Shown: in pieces, positions 1-7,400 of the stretch
How positions within the stretch are numbered: the first letter of the stretch is position 1
Layout: the number at the start of each line of letters is the position of its first letter
Virus record (IMG/VR): IMGVR_UViG_3300032224_000032
Span: 1 to 38,262 of that record
Length of the DNA: 38,262 bases
Origin: a virus
Direction: 5' to 3' (one strand)
Made by a program: the position numbers and the translations under genes
Notes under the pieces: model-generated
The model's database searches: none
What the model was told of the DNA's origin: nothing
What the model saw: only the letters and a program-made list of their open reading frames with translations

Positions 1-70
1 AAGCTCATGCTTTGAGCTACCGTCTTATATAAGAGTTGATAAGCTCATTAGGTGAGCTACTCCAAAGCTC
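1..70. repeat. Two spaced palindromes plus a half site at the left edge
   Basis: AGCTCA-N5-TGAGCT occurs at 2-18 and again at 42-58, exactly 40 bases apart. Each copy sits in a longer direct repeat (AAGCTCAT....GAGCTAC at 1-20 and 41-60). A half site AGCTC follows at 66-70. The first copy touches the window edge, so the array may extend further left. Regularly spaced dyads just ahead of a small-terminase gene could be operators or packaging-recognition (pac/cos-associated) sites. Nothing in the sequence decides between these. Confidence 0.5.
23..34. promoter_or_regulatory. Perfect 12-base palindrome TCTTATATAAGA
   Basis: TCTTATATAAGA is a perfect palindrome lying between the two AGCTCA dyads. 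It could be a protein-binding site or part of an AT-rich promoter. In an AT-rich leader a 12-base palindrome may also arise by chance, so confidence is low. Confidence 0.3.
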
Positions 71-116
71 GTTGAAAACTAAAAGCCCGCTATTACTCCG
101 CTATTGCGTGGCTTAT

Positions 117-131
117 CTAGTGATCCACTAG
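117..131. promoter_or_regulatory. Dyad CTAGTG-N3-CACTAG
   Basis: A perfect 6+6 inverted repeat with a 3-base spacer (ATC) lies about 25 bases upstream of a consensus -10 hexamer (155-160). This is where a repressor or activator of that promoter could bind. Just upstream, CCGCTATT is directly repeated at 87-94 and 98-105. Both are seen directly; the regulatory role is inference. Confidence 0.35.
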
Positions 132-154
132 GGAGAGAAACAAAAGCATAGGCT

Positions 155-160
155 TATAAT
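155..160 (+). promoter_or_regulatory. Consensus -10 box (TATAAT) of a candidate promoter for the terminase operon
   Basis: A perfect TATAAT lies in GGCTTATAATCC. No good -35 hexamer lies 16-18 bases upstream (that stretch is GGGAGAGA), so the promoter may be activator-dependent or weak. A start near 167 would place the LexA-type box (170-189) over the first transcribed bases, a usual place for a repressor. A second -10-like hexamer, GATAAT (195-200), lies downstream of the box. Confidence 0.45.
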
Positions 161-169
161 CCACCGTTT

Positions 170-189
170 TACTGTATGCTTATACAGTA
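170..189. promoter_or_regulatory. LexA/SOS-box-like operator TACTGTATGCTTATACAGTA
   Basis: This is a 20-base element with perfect 8+8 dyad symmetry: TACTGTAT, GCTT, ATACAGTA. It contains CTGT-N8-ACAG, the core of the LexA operator of gamma- and betaproteobacteria, and differs from the E. coli ideal only in the four central bases. It lies 42 bases before the small-terminase start and just downstream of a TATAAT box, so a bound repressor would block transcription into the packaging genes. The gene at 1149-1373 encodes a LexA-type DNA-binding domain, making host LexA and this phage protein both candidate ligands. Binding is inferred. Confidence 0.7.
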
Positions 190-230
190 GTTGTGATAAT
201 ATGGCCTAATTCCTATTCCGTACCCAATTA

Positions 231-1088
231 ATGAAGATACCCAAACTAACTAAAGCGCAGATAAATGAGGCGCTAAAGAATACGCCAATCCATGAGGTGC
301 TGAACGTATCTAAACGCGCGCTAACCCCCAAACAGATTAAGTACTGTGAGAATGTAGCTAAGGGAGAATCACAAGCAGGAAGCTACCGTAAGGCATACAA
401 CAGCAAGGGAAAGCCAAGCGTTCAGGCTAATGAGGGATACAAGCTAGCCAAACGCCCTGATATTGCCGTGATGATAGAGGCTACGAGAAAGGCTATTGAG
501 TGGGAGAAATCTCATACACTCTCTCAAACAAGGGCGCTGGTGGTGGAAAGACTGACTAAAGAGGCTTTAGATGATGATTCAAGCCCCTCTGCTCGTATCA
601 ATGCGCTTAAGGCACTCGGCACAGTTGCGGGCGTAGATGCTTTCGTACACCGTACTGAAACCAAAGTGATCAAGGATAGCACCAAGATCAGAGCCGATCT
701 AATGGCACAGATAAAAGAAGCCATGCAAGCTAATACGATAGATGTAAGCGATGATCTAGAGGCTATCGAGTTGCTAGCGGAGATCAGCGGGCTTCCAAGG
801 CCAGCCCCGTTCGAGGACGGCACGGGCGCAACCCCACCGGCCCCCGCCCCCACCTTGGCTGCAAAAGATGGCGAGGTATTACTACATACTATTCCAGACG
901 CTCAGTCCCCATCCAAATCCGTTTCCGCCAAAAACGCCCCAATAGAATCAACGAGTTACACGCATGTGGAAACGTTACCACATAGAAATGACTCGGAAGA
1001 GGGGGGTGGGGGTACAAAAAACCACCCAGATTGGCAAGAAGTTCCTACAGGGAACACCCCCCCTTCTGTTTCTAAAACAAAGGGGTAG
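231..1088 (+). CDS. Terminase small subunit
   Basis: DNA-recognition subunit of the packaging motor. Residues about 28-90 follow the usual small-terminase N-terminal pattern: LTPKQ, a short helix, then GSYRKAY and a KLAKRPDIAVMIE segment, expected to form the helix-turn-helix that binds viral DNA and delivers it to the large subunit. Residues 95-190 are helical and probably oligomerise. Residues 190-285 are low-complexity (Pro, Ala, Ser, Gly-rich) and probably disordered. At 285 residues it is longer than many small terminases because of this tail. No Shine-Dalgarno motif precedes the ATG, but no better in-frame start exists. The large subunit lies downstream, separated only by the LexA-like gene. 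Expression is probably controlled by the SOS-like box upstream. Confidence 0.82.
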   Translation: MKIPKLTKAQINEALKNTPIHEVLNVSKRALTPKQIKYCENVAKGESQAGSYRKAYNSKGKPSVQANEGYKLAKRPDIAVMIEATRKAIEWEKSHTLSQTRALVVERLTKEALDDDSSPSARINALKALGTVAGVDAFVHRTETKVIKDSTKIRADLMAQIKEAMQANTIDVSDDLEAIELLAEISGLPRPAPFEDGTGATPPAPAPTLAAKDGEVLLHTIPDAQSPSKSVSAKNAPIESTSYTHVETLPHRNDSEEGGGGTKNHPDWQEVPTGNTPPSVSKTKG

Positions 1089-1092
1089 GGGG
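1001..1092 (+). other. G-run/C-run segment with competing RNA pairings
   Basis: GGGGGGTGGGGG at 1001-1012 can pair with CACCCCCC at 1055-1062. The same C-run (1057-1063) can instead pair with the downstream G-run in AGGGGTAGGGGG (1081-1092). A small hairpin GTTCC-TACAG-GGAAC (1041-1055) sits between. The segment covers the 3' end of the small-terminase gene and the start of the intergenic gap, so it could affect translation or termination before the next gene. It is seen at sequence level only; no folding energy was computed. Confidence 0.3.
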
Positions 1093-1119
1093 TATGTATA
1101 TTTTTTCTATGAAGCGGGC

Positions 1120-1137
1120 TTATCAGATTTCTGATAA
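1120..1137. promoter_or_regulatory. Dyad TTATCAG-ATTT-CTGATAA ahead of the LexA-like gene
   Basis: A perfect 7+7 inverted repeat with a 4-base centre ends 11 bases before the ATG of the LexA-like gene. Its size and symmetry suit a winged-helix dimer operator, making autoregulation a reasonable hypothesis. As RNA it would be a short hairpin just upstream of the ribosome-binding site (GGA at 1141-1143). It has no T-run and is therefore not a typical terminator. Confidence 0.4.
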
Positions 1138-1148
1138 AGCGGAAAAAT

Positions 1149-1373
1149 ATGACTGAGAAGCAAGCCTACATATATGACATTATTAATAAGCATTGGAAGA
1201 TGCATGGGTTTGGTCCGTCTATAGATTACATTATGGAAATAACGGGCGATAGAGGTAGAGGTAATGTACATCGTACTATGAAGAAGTTAGTAGAACTTGG
1301 ATACTGTAAGATGCTGCCCCGCCATGCTCGGAGTATTCGGCCTTCGTATATTAGGGTGCATAAACTAGAGTGA
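1149..1373 (+). CDS. Stand-alone LexA-type winged-helix DNA-binding protein
   Basis: This 74-residue protein covers only the LexA N-terminal domain. The pattern TEKQAYIYDII, then HGFGPSIDYIMEITG, then VHRTMKKLVELGY and ARSIRP follows the three-helix winged fold of LexA (compare LTARQ..VFDLI, G.PPT..EIA, LKALA..G, SRGIR). It stops where LexA would continue into its Ala-Gly cleavage site and Ser/Lys autoprotease domain, so it cannot self-cleave. Recognition-helix residues (GRGNVHRTMKKL) differ from those of E. coli LexA, so operator specificity may differ. It lies between the two terminase genes; its stop overlaps the next start (GTGA). Candidate targets are the dyads at 170-189 and 1120-1137. 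The repressor or activator role is inferred. Confidence 0.7.
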   Translation: MTEKQAYIYDIINKHWKMHGFGPSIDYIMEITGDRGRGNVHRTMKKLVELGYCKMLPRHARSIRPSYIRVHKLE

Positions 1374-2854
1374 AATTAGAAAAACTAATCGAAAGCCTTC
1401 CAGAAGAAGAACAAGATGTTTTGTTTGCTATGGCTCAGGAATACAAAGACTCCCTAAAGCGGGAAAAGTCCCAGAATGATTTTATGGCTTTTGTCCACCA
1501 AATGTGGCCCGGCTTTATTAACGGTGCGCACCATAAGGTTATGGCGCAGAAATTTCAGGATATAGCAGATGGAAAACTTCGTCGTCTTATTATTAATATG
1601 CCTCCTCGCCATACTAAGTCTGAGTTTGCTAGTTACATGCTTCCTGCGTGGTTTTTGGGAAAGTTCCCTGATAAGAAGATTATCCAGTGTTCCAATACTG
1701 CGGAACTGGCTGTTGGCTTTGGAAGAAAAGTACGGAACTTGGTAGGATCCTCTCAGTACCACGAGGTATTTCCAGAAGTAAATTTAAAATCAGATTCTAA
1801 AGCTGCGGGCCGGTGGGACACAAATAAGGGGGGTACTTACTTCGCTATCGGTGTTGGGGGTACCGTTACTGGTAAAGGTGCGGATCTCTTGATTATTGAT
1901 GATCCCCACTCGGAGCAAGAAGCCGCGATTGCCGCGACTAACCCAGAGGTTTACGATAAGGTCTTTGAGTGGTATTCCTCTGGCCCAAGACAACGACTTC
2001 AGCCGGGCGGAGCGATTGTGGTCGTTATGACCCGCTGGAGCCTAAAAGATTTAACTGGAAGAATTTTAAAATCGGCCTTCGAGCGGGATGGCGATGAGTG
2101 GGAAGTAATTAGTTTCCCAGCGATTCTGCCTAGCGAAAGACCATTATGGCCTGCATTCTGGCCCCTAAACGAATTACTCGCTTTAAAAGAAGAACTTCCC
2201 GTTTCTAAATGGAACGCTCAGTATCAACAAAGTCCTACCTCAGAAGAGGGCGCCCTAGTTAAAAGAGATTGGTGGCAGAAGTGGGAAACCGATACCCCAC
2301 CTAAGTGTGAGTTTATTATCCAATCTTGGGATACAGCCTTTACTAAGAATGAACGTTCGGACTATTCTGCCTGTACGACATGGGGAGTTTTTTATCTTAA
2401 TGAAGATGAGATGCAACCCAATATTATTCTTTTGGATGCAATGAAAGAAAGGCTAGAGTTCCCAGAACTTAAAGAACGCGCTTTTAAGATGTACAAAGAA
2501 TGGGAACCAGATGCCTTCATCGTAGAAGCAAAAGCTTCAGGAACACCGCTTATATTTGAGCTAAGGCGTATGGGTATACCCGTAACAGAGTTTACACCTA
2601 CCCGTGGTAATGATAAGATAGCAAGGCTGAATTCCGTAACAGATTTATTTGCGTCTGGCAAGGTGTGGGCGCCCGGCAAAAGGTGGGCTGATGAAGTAAT
2701 CGAAGAAATGGCTTCTTTTCCAAACTCGGATCACGATGACTTAGTGGACTCCTCCACACAAGCTTTGATCCGTTTTAGAAAAGGCGGCTTTATTCGGCTA
2801 CCATCAGACGAAGTAGATGAACCAATTTATAGACGCAAAACCGCGTATTACTAG
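1370..2854 (+). CDS. Terminase large subunit (ATPase and nuclease)
   Basis: Motor that pumps DNA into the prohead and cuts the concatemer. The ATPase half carries a variant Walker A (PPRHTKSE, residues 78-85), Walker B with catalytic acid (LLIIDDPH, 173-180) and a coupling motif (MTRW, 220-223). The C-terminal RNase H-like nuclease shows its acidic residues at SWDTAF (319-324), VEAK (385-388) and DHDDLVD (454-460). The 494-residue length is normal. The start is GTG at 1370, overlapping the stop of the preceding gene by four bases, which suggests translational coupling; there is no better ATG before residue 21. It acts at the portal vertex (gene at 2863) with the small subunit (gene at 231). 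All key catalytic positions appear intact. Confidence 0.95.
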   Translation: MKLEKLIESLPEEEQDVLFAMAQEYKDSLKREKSQNDFMAFVHQMWPGFINGAHHKVMAQKFQDIADGKLRRLIINMPPRHTKSEFASYMLPAWFLGKFPDKKIIQCSNTAELAVGFGRKVRNLVGSSQYHEVFPEVNLKSDSKAAGRWDTNKGGTYFAIGVGGTVTGKGADLLIIDDPHSEQEAAIAATNPEVYDKVFEWYSSGPRQRLQPGGAIVVVMTRWSLKDLTGRILKSAFERDGDEWEVISFPAILPSERPLWPAFWPLNELLALKEELPVSKWNAQYQQSPTSEEGALVKRDWWQKWETDTPPKCEFIIQSWDTAFTKNERSDYSACTTWGVFYLNEDEMQPNIILLDAMKERLEFPELKERAFKMYKEWEPDAFIVEAKASGTPLIFELRRMGIPVTEFTPTRGNDKIARLNSVTDLFASGKVWAPGKRWADEVIEEMASFPNSDHDDLVDSSTQALIRFRKGGFIRLPSDEVDEPIYRRKTAYY

Positions 2855-2862
2855 GAAAAACT

Positions 2863-5349
2863 ATGGCAATTGAAAAAGCACTATACCAACTACCCGAAGG
2901 CATGGATTCTTCACAGGAACCCGCCCTTGATATTGAAATTGAAGATCCAGAATCAGTAACTATTGGTATAGACGGGTTAGAGATTACCCTAGAACCAGAA
3001 GAGGAAAGCGATCAAGACTTTGGCGCTAACCTAGCTGAGTACATGAGCGAAAGCGCTTTGACTGAAATTGCTGGAGATTTAATTGGCGATTTTGATTCTG
3101 ATATAGCCTCCCGCAGAGATTGGATTCAGGCTTACGTAGATGGCTTAGAACTTTTAGGAATGAAGATTGAAGACCGTATGGAACCGTGGCCCGGCGCCTG
3201 TGGCGTTTATCACCCACTGCTTTCCGAAGCCGTCGTGAAGTTCCAATCAGAAACCATTATGGAAACGTTTCCAGCCTCTGGTCCTGTAAAAACTCAGATT
3301 ATCGGCAAAGAAACTCCTGAAAAGAAAGCTGCCGCTGAACGTGTTCAAGCGGACATGAACTACCAGTTAACCGATGTAATGCAAGAATATCGCCCTGAGC
3401 AAGAGCGTTTACTCTGGGGCTTGGGCATTGCAGGTAACGCATTTAAGAAAATTTATTACGATCCAAGCCTTCAACGTCAGGTAGCTATGTATGTTCCTGC
3501 CGAAGATATGGTTGTTCCTTATGGCGCTTCTAGCCTTGAATCAGCAGAGCGTGTTACCCACGTTATGCGCAAAAGCGAAAATGAACTACGCAAACTGCAG
3601 GTTGCAGGATTCTATAGAGATATAGACTTAGGAGAACCAGAAAACGTATTAGATGAAGTAGAAAAGAAAATTGCCGAGAAACTTGGCTTTAGAGCTACCT
3701 CAGATGACAGATTTAAAGTTTTAGAAATGCACGTTGACCTAGACATTGAAGGTTACGAGCATGAAGATGAAGATGGAGAACCTACGGGAATTGCTTTACC
3801 TTATGTTGTAACCATTGAAAAAGGTAGCAATTCAGTTTTGGCAATTAGGAGAAATTGGAATCCAGATGATGAAACTCATAAGAAACGTCAGCACTTTGTT
3901 CACTACGGCTATATTCCCGGTTTTGGCTTCTATTGTTTTGGTCTTATTCATCTTATCGGGGCTTTTGCTAAGTCAGGCACTAGTATCCTCCGCCAGCTTG
4001 TTGATGCAGGGTCACTTTCAAACTTGCCGGGTGGCTTTAAGACCCGTGGCTTGCGTGTTAAAGGAGACGACACACCGATAGCGCCCGGAGAATTCCGTGA
4101 CGTTGATGTACCAAGCGGCACAATGAAAGACAACATTATGACCCTGCCGTACAAGGAACCGTCAATGGTTCTGGCTGGGTTGTTAGATAAGATCGTAGAT
4201 GAAGGCCGTAGATTTGCCTCAGCCGCAGATTTAAAAGTTGCAGATATGTCAGGGAATACCCCGGTAGGGACAACCCTTGCTATTCTGGAAAGAACTTTAA
4301 AAGTTATGTCTGCCGTACAAGCCCGCATTCATTATTCAATGAAACGCGAGTTTAAGTTACTAAAAACTATTATTGCGGATTACACCCCTGAAGAGTATTC
4401 ATATGACCCAGCAGAAGGTGACCGCAAGGCTAAGAAATCAGATTATGACGATGTAGAAGTTATTCCAGTATCCGATCCTAATGCGGCTACGATGAGCCAG
4501 AAGATTATGCAGTATCAAGCTGCTCTTCAGTTAGCTCAATCAGCGCCACAACTCTACAATATGCCTTTGTTGCATCGCCAGATGTTAGATGTTTTAGGAA
4601 TCAAGGACGCTTCTAAGTTAGTCCCCCTACCGGACGATCAAAAGCCACGCGATCCAATTACGGAAAATATGGATAACCTTAAGGGTAAACCATTAAAGGC
4701 TTTCCTATATCAAGACCACGATGCGCATATTGCAGTTCACCTAGCGCTAATGCAGGATCCAAAAATCATGCAAACGATTGGTCAAAACCCACAAGCGCAA
4801 ATGATTATGGGTTCTTTAATGTCCCACATTCAAGAGCATTTGGGTTATGCATATCGCAGACAAATGGAAGAAATGATTGGCGTTCCAATTCCTTATAGCG
4901 AAGAAGAGGACTATGAATTACCAGAAGAAGTAGAACTTCAGATTGCTAGATTAGCCGCGCCCGCAGCACAGAAGTTATTGCAAATTGATAAGACGGCTGT
5001 TGCAGCGCAACAAGCACAGCAAGCAGCGCAAGATCCATTGATTCAAATTCAACAGGCGGAATTGCAAATCAAGGCTCAAGAAGCTCAAACCAAGCAAATG
5101 AAAGCACAGTCTGATGCGCAGGCTAAGGCCCAACAAATGGCTATTGAGCAAGAAAGAATCGCATCACAAGAACGTATAGCGGGAATGCAAATAAACGCTA
5201 AAGTACAAAAAGACAATGCAGATCTACAAATTCAACGCGAAATTGAAGCTGCAAGATTGATGTCTAAGTCAACAACGGAAGCAAACAAACTTGGAGTGGA
5301 TATTGCCAAGCACAACCAAATGATGTCCAAACAAACGAATAGAGGTTAA
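2863..5349 (+). CDS. Portal protein
   Basis: Dodecameric ring at the head vertex through which DNA enters and leaves. It is placed directly after the large terminase. The protein has 828 residues: an acidic N-terminus (1-60), then a segment with EPWPGACGVYHPLLSEA near residue 107, typical of portal proteins of podovirus-like phages. The central wing/stem region is followed by a long Gln/Ala/Lys-rich coiled-coil tail (about 690-815), expected to form the barrel or crown inside the head. The length is at the large end for portals, as in other short-tailed phages with a barrel. The call rests on position, length and family resemblance; portals have no catalytic motif to confirm it. The following small gene starts two bases after the stop. 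Confidence 0.88.
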   Translation: MAIEKALYQLPEGMDSSQEPALDIEIEDPESVTIGIDGLEITLEPEEESDQDFGANLAEYMSESALTEIAGDLIGDFDSDIASRRDWIQAYVDGLELLGMKIEDRMEPWPGACGVYHPLLSEAVVKFQSETIMETFPASGPVKTQIIGKETPEKKAAAERVQADMNYQLTDVMQEYRPEQERLLWGLGIAGNAFKKIYYDPSLQRQVAMYVPAEDMVVPYGASSLESAERVTHVMRKSENELRKLQVAGFYRDIDLGEPENVLDEVEKKIAEKLGFRATSDDRFKVLEMHVDLDIEGYEHEDEDGEPTGIALPYVVTIEKGSNSVLAIRRNWNPDDETHKKRQHFVHYGYIPGFGFYCFGLIHLIGAFAKSGTSILRQLVDAGSLSNLPGGFKTRGLRVKGDDTPIAPGEFRDVDVPSGTMKDNIMTLPYKEPSMVLAGLLDKIVDEGRRFASAADLKVADMSGNTPVGTTLAILERTLKVMSAVQARIHYSMKREFKLLKTIIADYTPEEYSYDPAEGDRKAKKSDYDDVEVIPVSDPNAATMSQKIMQYQAALQLAQSAPQLYNMPLLHRQMLDVLGIKDASKLVPLPDDQKPRDPITENMDNLKGKPLKAFLYQDHDAHIAVHLALMQDPKIMQTIGQNPQAQMIMGSLMSHIQEHLGYAYRRQMEEMIGVPIPYSEEEDYELPEEVELQIARLAAPAAQKLLQIDKTAVAAQQAQQAAQDPLIQIQQAELQIKAQEAQTKQMKAQSDAQAKAQQMAIEQERIASQERIAGMQINAKVQKDNADLQIQREIEAARLMSKSTTEANKLGVDIAKHNQMMSKQTNRG

Positions 5350-5351
5350 CG

Positions 5352-5546
5352 ATGTTAGAAAAAGCGCTTAATCATTTAACTGAAAAGATAGATGACAAAG
5401 TTCAACGATTGCAGGAATCCCTTGGTACAGGAGCAGCTAAAGACTATTCCGATTACCAAAAGATGTGTGGTGAAGTTCAGGGTCTGTTGACCGCACGTCT
5501 TTTTATCGCAGACCTTGCAAAAAACGTGGAGAACTCGGATGAGTGA
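5352..5546 (+). CDS. Small protein downstream of portal, unknown function
   Basis: A 64-residue, mostly helical, soluble protein beginning two bases after the portal stop and overlapping the next gene by eight bases. No signal peptide, membrane segment or metal-binding motif is visible. Charged residues alternate with leucines in a way that suits a short coiled coil. Similar small genes often sit between portal and capsid genes in aquatic podovirus-like genomes, but no role is known to me. Tight coupling with the portal and the GroES-like gene suggests a function in head assembly. Confidence 0.65.
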   Translation: MLEKALNHLTEKIDDKVQRLQESLGTGAAKDYSDYQKMCGEVQGLLTARLFIADLAKNVENSDE

Positions 5547-5949
5547 CCAAACGGTAGTAGATTTAGATAGGGCGGTAGATTTATCAGCATTACTCAACAA
5601 AGAAGCAGATGAAAAAGCACGACAACTTCCGATTCCTTCAGGCTATCGCATCCTTTGCGCTATCCCAGAAGCTGAAGAAGAGTATGAAAGTGGCATATTA
5701 AAGTCTAGCGATACCATTAATTATGAAGAAAAGCTGGCAACAGTACTATTTGTGGTTCATTTGGGGCCTGATTGTTACAAAGATGAGAAGCGATTCCCTA
5801 CTGGGCCTTGGTGTAAGCAGGGTGACTTTGTAATTGTTAGACCAAACGCTGGAACACGCCTCTTAATTCATGGTCGTGAATTTAGACTTATAAATGATGA
5901 CTCCGTAGAATCTGTAGTTCAGGATCCTCGCGGCATCAAACGCGCTTAA
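5539..5949 (+). CDS. GroES-like co-chaperonin (Cpn10 fold)
   Basis: Probably caps the host GroEL chamber during folding of a phage protein, as T4 gp31 does for its capsid protein. After a 30-residue extension the sequence follows the Cpn10 layout: PSGYRILCAIPE as the first strand; a loop with ESGILKSSD at the place of the GroES mobile loop (GGIVL in E. coli); VLFVVHLGPD for the GEVLAVG strand; then KQGDFVIVRPNAGTRL for VKVGDIVIF; and a final acidic segment. The 136 residues exceed cellular GroES (about 97). The ATG at 5539 is chosen over TTG at 5515 because GGAG (5527-5530) lies at good spacing. It overlaps the previous gene by eight bases. Its place between portal and scaffold points to capsid folding. 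The similarity is distant but consistent along the whole domain. Confidence 0.75.
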   Translation: MSDQTVVDLDRAVDLSALLNKEADEKARQLPIPSGYRILCAIPEAEEEYESGILKSSDTINYEEKLATVLFVVHLGPDCYKDEKRFPTGPWCKQGDFVIVRPNAGTRLLIHGREFRLINDDSVESVVQDPRGIKRA

Positions 5950-5959
5950 GGAGTAAAAA

Positions 5960-6937
5960 ATGGCTGAAAACCAACAAGAGATGGAAGAATTTGAATTTCC
6001 TGACGAAGTAGAAGAGAAAAAAGCACCAGAACCTGAAGTTGAAGCTAAATCTGATATAGATATCGAGATTGAAGACGATACCCCACCCGCTGATCGTGAT
6101 CGTAAGAACTTACATCCCTCAGTTGTTAAGGAATTGGAAGAAACCGAGCTAGATAAGTACCAAGAAGAAGCTAAAGACAAGCTAAAACAGCTTAAAAAGG
6201 TATGGCATGATGAACGCAGAGCCAAAGAAGCTGCTTTACGGGAGCAACAAGAGGCTGTACGCGTTGCAAAAAGGTTTATGGATGAGAATAAAACCCTCAA
6301 AGAACGCCTTTCCAACGGTGAAACAGCCTATGTTGATACAGTAAAACAGGCTACAGCGCGAGAAATGGATATGGCGAAAGCTGAATTCAAGTCCGCGTAT
6401 GAATCTGGCGATGCAGACAAGCTTTTAGAAGCGCAGGAAAAGATGACCGCAGCTAGTTTGCGGATGGATAAAGCGCAGAATTATCAGCACGTTTATCAAA
6501 AAGCTTTACAAGAAGAGAAAAACGAGGTACAAAGCAATAATCAGCAAGTAACAACACCCGATCATAAAGCAGTAAGCTGGCAAAAACGAAATGATTGGTT
6601 TGGTCAAGATGAAGAAATGACCAGCCTTGCTCTAGGATTACATGAAAAGTTAGTTCGCAGTGGTGTATCGGCTGGATCTGATGAGTACTACAACCGCATT
6701 GATAACACAATGCGTAAACGATTCCCCGAAAATTTCGAGGATACTAACGACGCGGAAGATGAACCTGTAAAGGAAAATCGACCAAAAGCTAGCACGGTAG
6801 TAGCGCCAGCAACGCGCAGTACGTCCCCTAAAAAGATACGTCTGAGCAAAACGCAAGTTCTTTTGTCTAAAAAACTAGGACTGACCCCTGAGCAATATGC
6901 CCGTGAACTAACTAAATTGGAGGCCCAAAATGGCTGA
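5960..6937 (+). CDS. Capsid scaffolding protein
   Basis: Internal scaffold that guides assembly of the major capsid protein and leaves before or during packaging. Evidence is composition and position. The 325 residues are rich in Glu, Lys, Gln and Ala, with an acidic disordered N-terminus (1-50), long predicted coiled coils (about 60-190), and a basic C-terminal segment ending in helices (SKTQVLLSKKLGLTPEQYARELTKL), the usual capsid-binding end of scaffolds. It lies upstream of the capsid genes after the portal. It has a good ribosome site (AAGGAG) and an 8-base overlap with the next gene. No protease motif is present, so there is no sign of a scaffold-protease fusion. Confidence 0.8.
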   Translation: MAENQQEMEEFEFPDEVEEKKAPEPEVEAKSDIDIEIEDDTPPADRDRKNLHPSVVKELEETELDKYQEEAKDKLKQLKKVWHDERRAKEAALREQQEAVRVAKRFMDENKTLKERLSNGETAYVDTVKQATAREMDMAKAEFKSAYESGDADKLLEAQEKMTAASLRMDKAQNYQHVYQKALQEEKNEVQSNNQQVTTPDHKAVSWQKRNDWFGQDEEMTSLALGLHEKLVRSGVSAGSDEYYNRIDNTMRKRFPENFEDTNDAEDEPVKENRPKASTVVAPATRSTSPKKIRLSKTQVLLSKKLGLTPEQYARELTKLEAQNG

Positions 6938-7379
6938 AGTAAGAACAAAACGTGATGTAGAAACCCGTGCAGTTTATGAGCGACCTACAGAGTGGTCGCA
7001 ACCTGAGCTGCTCCCTGAGCCTGACAAAGAGGCTGGTTTTTCGTATCGATGGATTCGTGTCTCGAACCTAAACGTAGCAGATCCTCGCAATCTTTCAGCA
7101 AAACTGAGAGAAGGTTGGGAACCCGTTAGAGTAGAAGAACAACCTAAATTTCAACTCTTAATTGATCCCAATAGTCGCTTTAAGGACAATATTGAGATCG
7201 GTGGATTATTACTTTGCAAGACTCCGACTGAGTTTGTACAGCAGCGCAACGCACACTATGCGAAGCAAAGCCAAGCCCAAACGGAAGCTGTAGATAATAA
7301 TCTTATGCGCCAAAGTGACCCAAGGATGCCTCTCTTTTCAGAGCGAAAATCCTCGACTAGCTTTGGTAAAGGTTCTTAA
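6930..7379 (+). CDS. Small head-region protein, unknown function
   Basis: A 149-residue soluble protein lying between scaffold and capsid genes and overlapping the scaffold stop by eight bases. Residues 35-110 look like one compact domain (YRWIRVSN....NLSAKLREGWEPV....GGLLLCKTP). The last 40 residues are polar and probably flexible. Similar genes precede the capsid gene in many environmental podovirus-like genomes without a known role. A minor head protein or assembly factor is the simplest reading; this is inference from position. Confidence 0.6.
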   Translation: MAEVRTKRDVETRAVYERPTEWSQPELLPEPDKEAGFSYRWIRVSNLNVADPRNLSAKLREGWEPVRVEEQPKFQLLIDPNSRFKDNIEIGGLLLCKTPTEFVQQRNAHYAKQSQAQTEAVDNNLMRQSDPRMPLFSERKSSTSFGKGS

Positions 7380-7400
7380 TTTTTTATCTAGGAGATTTAA

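Noticed and set aside
524-853. Minus-strand open frame opposite the small terminase
   Set aside because: Product is Ser/Ala-rich antisense of a real gene, with no ribosome site and no motif; all supported genes are on the + strand.
3815-4081. Hydrophobic open frame inside the portal gene
   Set aside because: It lies wholly within a long, well-supported gene in another frame and has no suitable start signal.
5515-5538. Longer start (TTG) for the GroES-like gene
   Set aside because: The ATG at 5539 has a better-placed GGAG and gives the normal short overlap.
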